From Trichothermofontia sp037445115 (GTDB lineage: Bacteria; Cyanobacteriota; Cyanobacteriia; B231): a stretch of 13,685 bases of DNA. Position numbers and translations under genes: made by a program. The stretch is from contig JBBILC010000131.1 of NCBI GenBank assembly GCA_037445115.1, forward strand, positions 1 to 13,685. The letters are read 5' to 3'. Positions 13,634 through 13,685 of the stretch are shown in pieces. Position 1 is the stretch's first letter. Each line of letters begins with the position of its first letter. The notes beneath the pieces were generated by a model. The model was not told where the DNA came from, made no database searches, and saw only the letters and a list, made by a program, of their open reading frames with translations.

Positions 13634-13685
13634 CAGAAGTGTTGAATCTTAAGATTTTATTTTCTAAAAATAGACACACTAATCC
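13634..13685. repeat. Right copy of the 52-bp terminal inverted repeat
   Basis: Exact reverse complement of 3-54. It abuts the broken transposase: in the transposase frame only a few codons (DSTLL) come from this sequence before a TAA, so the true transposase N-terminus lies elsewhere or was replaced. The sequence is AT-rich and contains no start codon suited to either neighbour. Confidence 0.85.

Noticed and set aside
1..13685. Reading the window as a linear plasmid or phage with terminal inverted repeats.
   Set aside because: There are no replication, partition or phage genes, and both ends cut through genes. Flanking insertion sequences or contig edges fit better.
1..13685. CRISPR arrays, rRNA or tRNA genes.
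   Set aside because: No regularly spaced repeats with unique spacers occur (the 104-bp units are directly tandem), and no rRNA or tRNA signature was found.

Overview
The window is cyanobacterial DNA. The HIP1 octamer GCGATCGC recurs throughout genes and spacers (for example near 483, 1245, 2455, 4530, 5000, 8693, 9318, 9344 and 11704). The gene families (NrtA-type nutrient ABC transporter, Uma2 and Rpn-like nucleases, receiver-AraC regulator) and the many palindromic intergenic repeats also fit a filamentous or Leptolyngbya/Oscillatoria-like genome. No marker names the genus.

Layout. (1) 1-655: a 52-bp sequence that returns inverted at the other end of the window, followed by a secreted-protein gene that has lost its start codon at the junction. 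(2) 656-1193: a repeat-rich spacer with a terminator-like hairpin, a 100-bp MITE-like element and one copy of a 98-bp dispersed repeat. (3) 1194-3077: a CadD-type transporter gene convergent with a translationally coupled pair on the minus strand (small membrane protein, then PAP2 phosphatase). (4) 3087-4008: a 0.9-kb non-coding stretch dominated by hairpins, including two tandem copies of a 104-bp double-palindrome unit. (5) 4009-7939, minus strand: a complete cyanate-use operon, cynA-cynB-cynD-cynS. (6) 7940-8339: its leader, with an 11-bp tandem direct repeat, an 8-bp-arm inverted repeat and a weak NtcA-like site. (7) 8340-11055: a divergent two-component pair, a receiver-AraC response regulator and a PAS histidine kinase. 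(8) 11124-13685: a decaying accessory end with an Rpn-like nuclease gene broken by an in-frame TGA, a Uma2-like gene whose last codons and stop come from the second copy of the 98-bp repeat, and a transposase remnant cut at its 5' end by the inverted 52-bp sequence.

How the genes work together. CynA captures cyanate outside the inner membrane, CynB and CynD import it using ATP, and CynS converts it with bicarbonate to CO2 and ammonia, giving nitrogen and carbon and removing a toxic anion. The adjacent two-component pair is placed to respond to a signal and may act on the operon, but this is inferred from position and from a direct repeat in the leader, not shown.

The least ordinary points are the ~120-residue Cys-containing extension ahead of the Tat-like lipoprotein signal of CynA, the AraC-type regulator beside the cyn operon, and the nested inverted repeats (52 bp outermost, 98 bp inside) that frame the region. 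The outermost pair may mark flanking insertion sequences, or may simply be where a draft assembly stopped on both sides at the same repeat.
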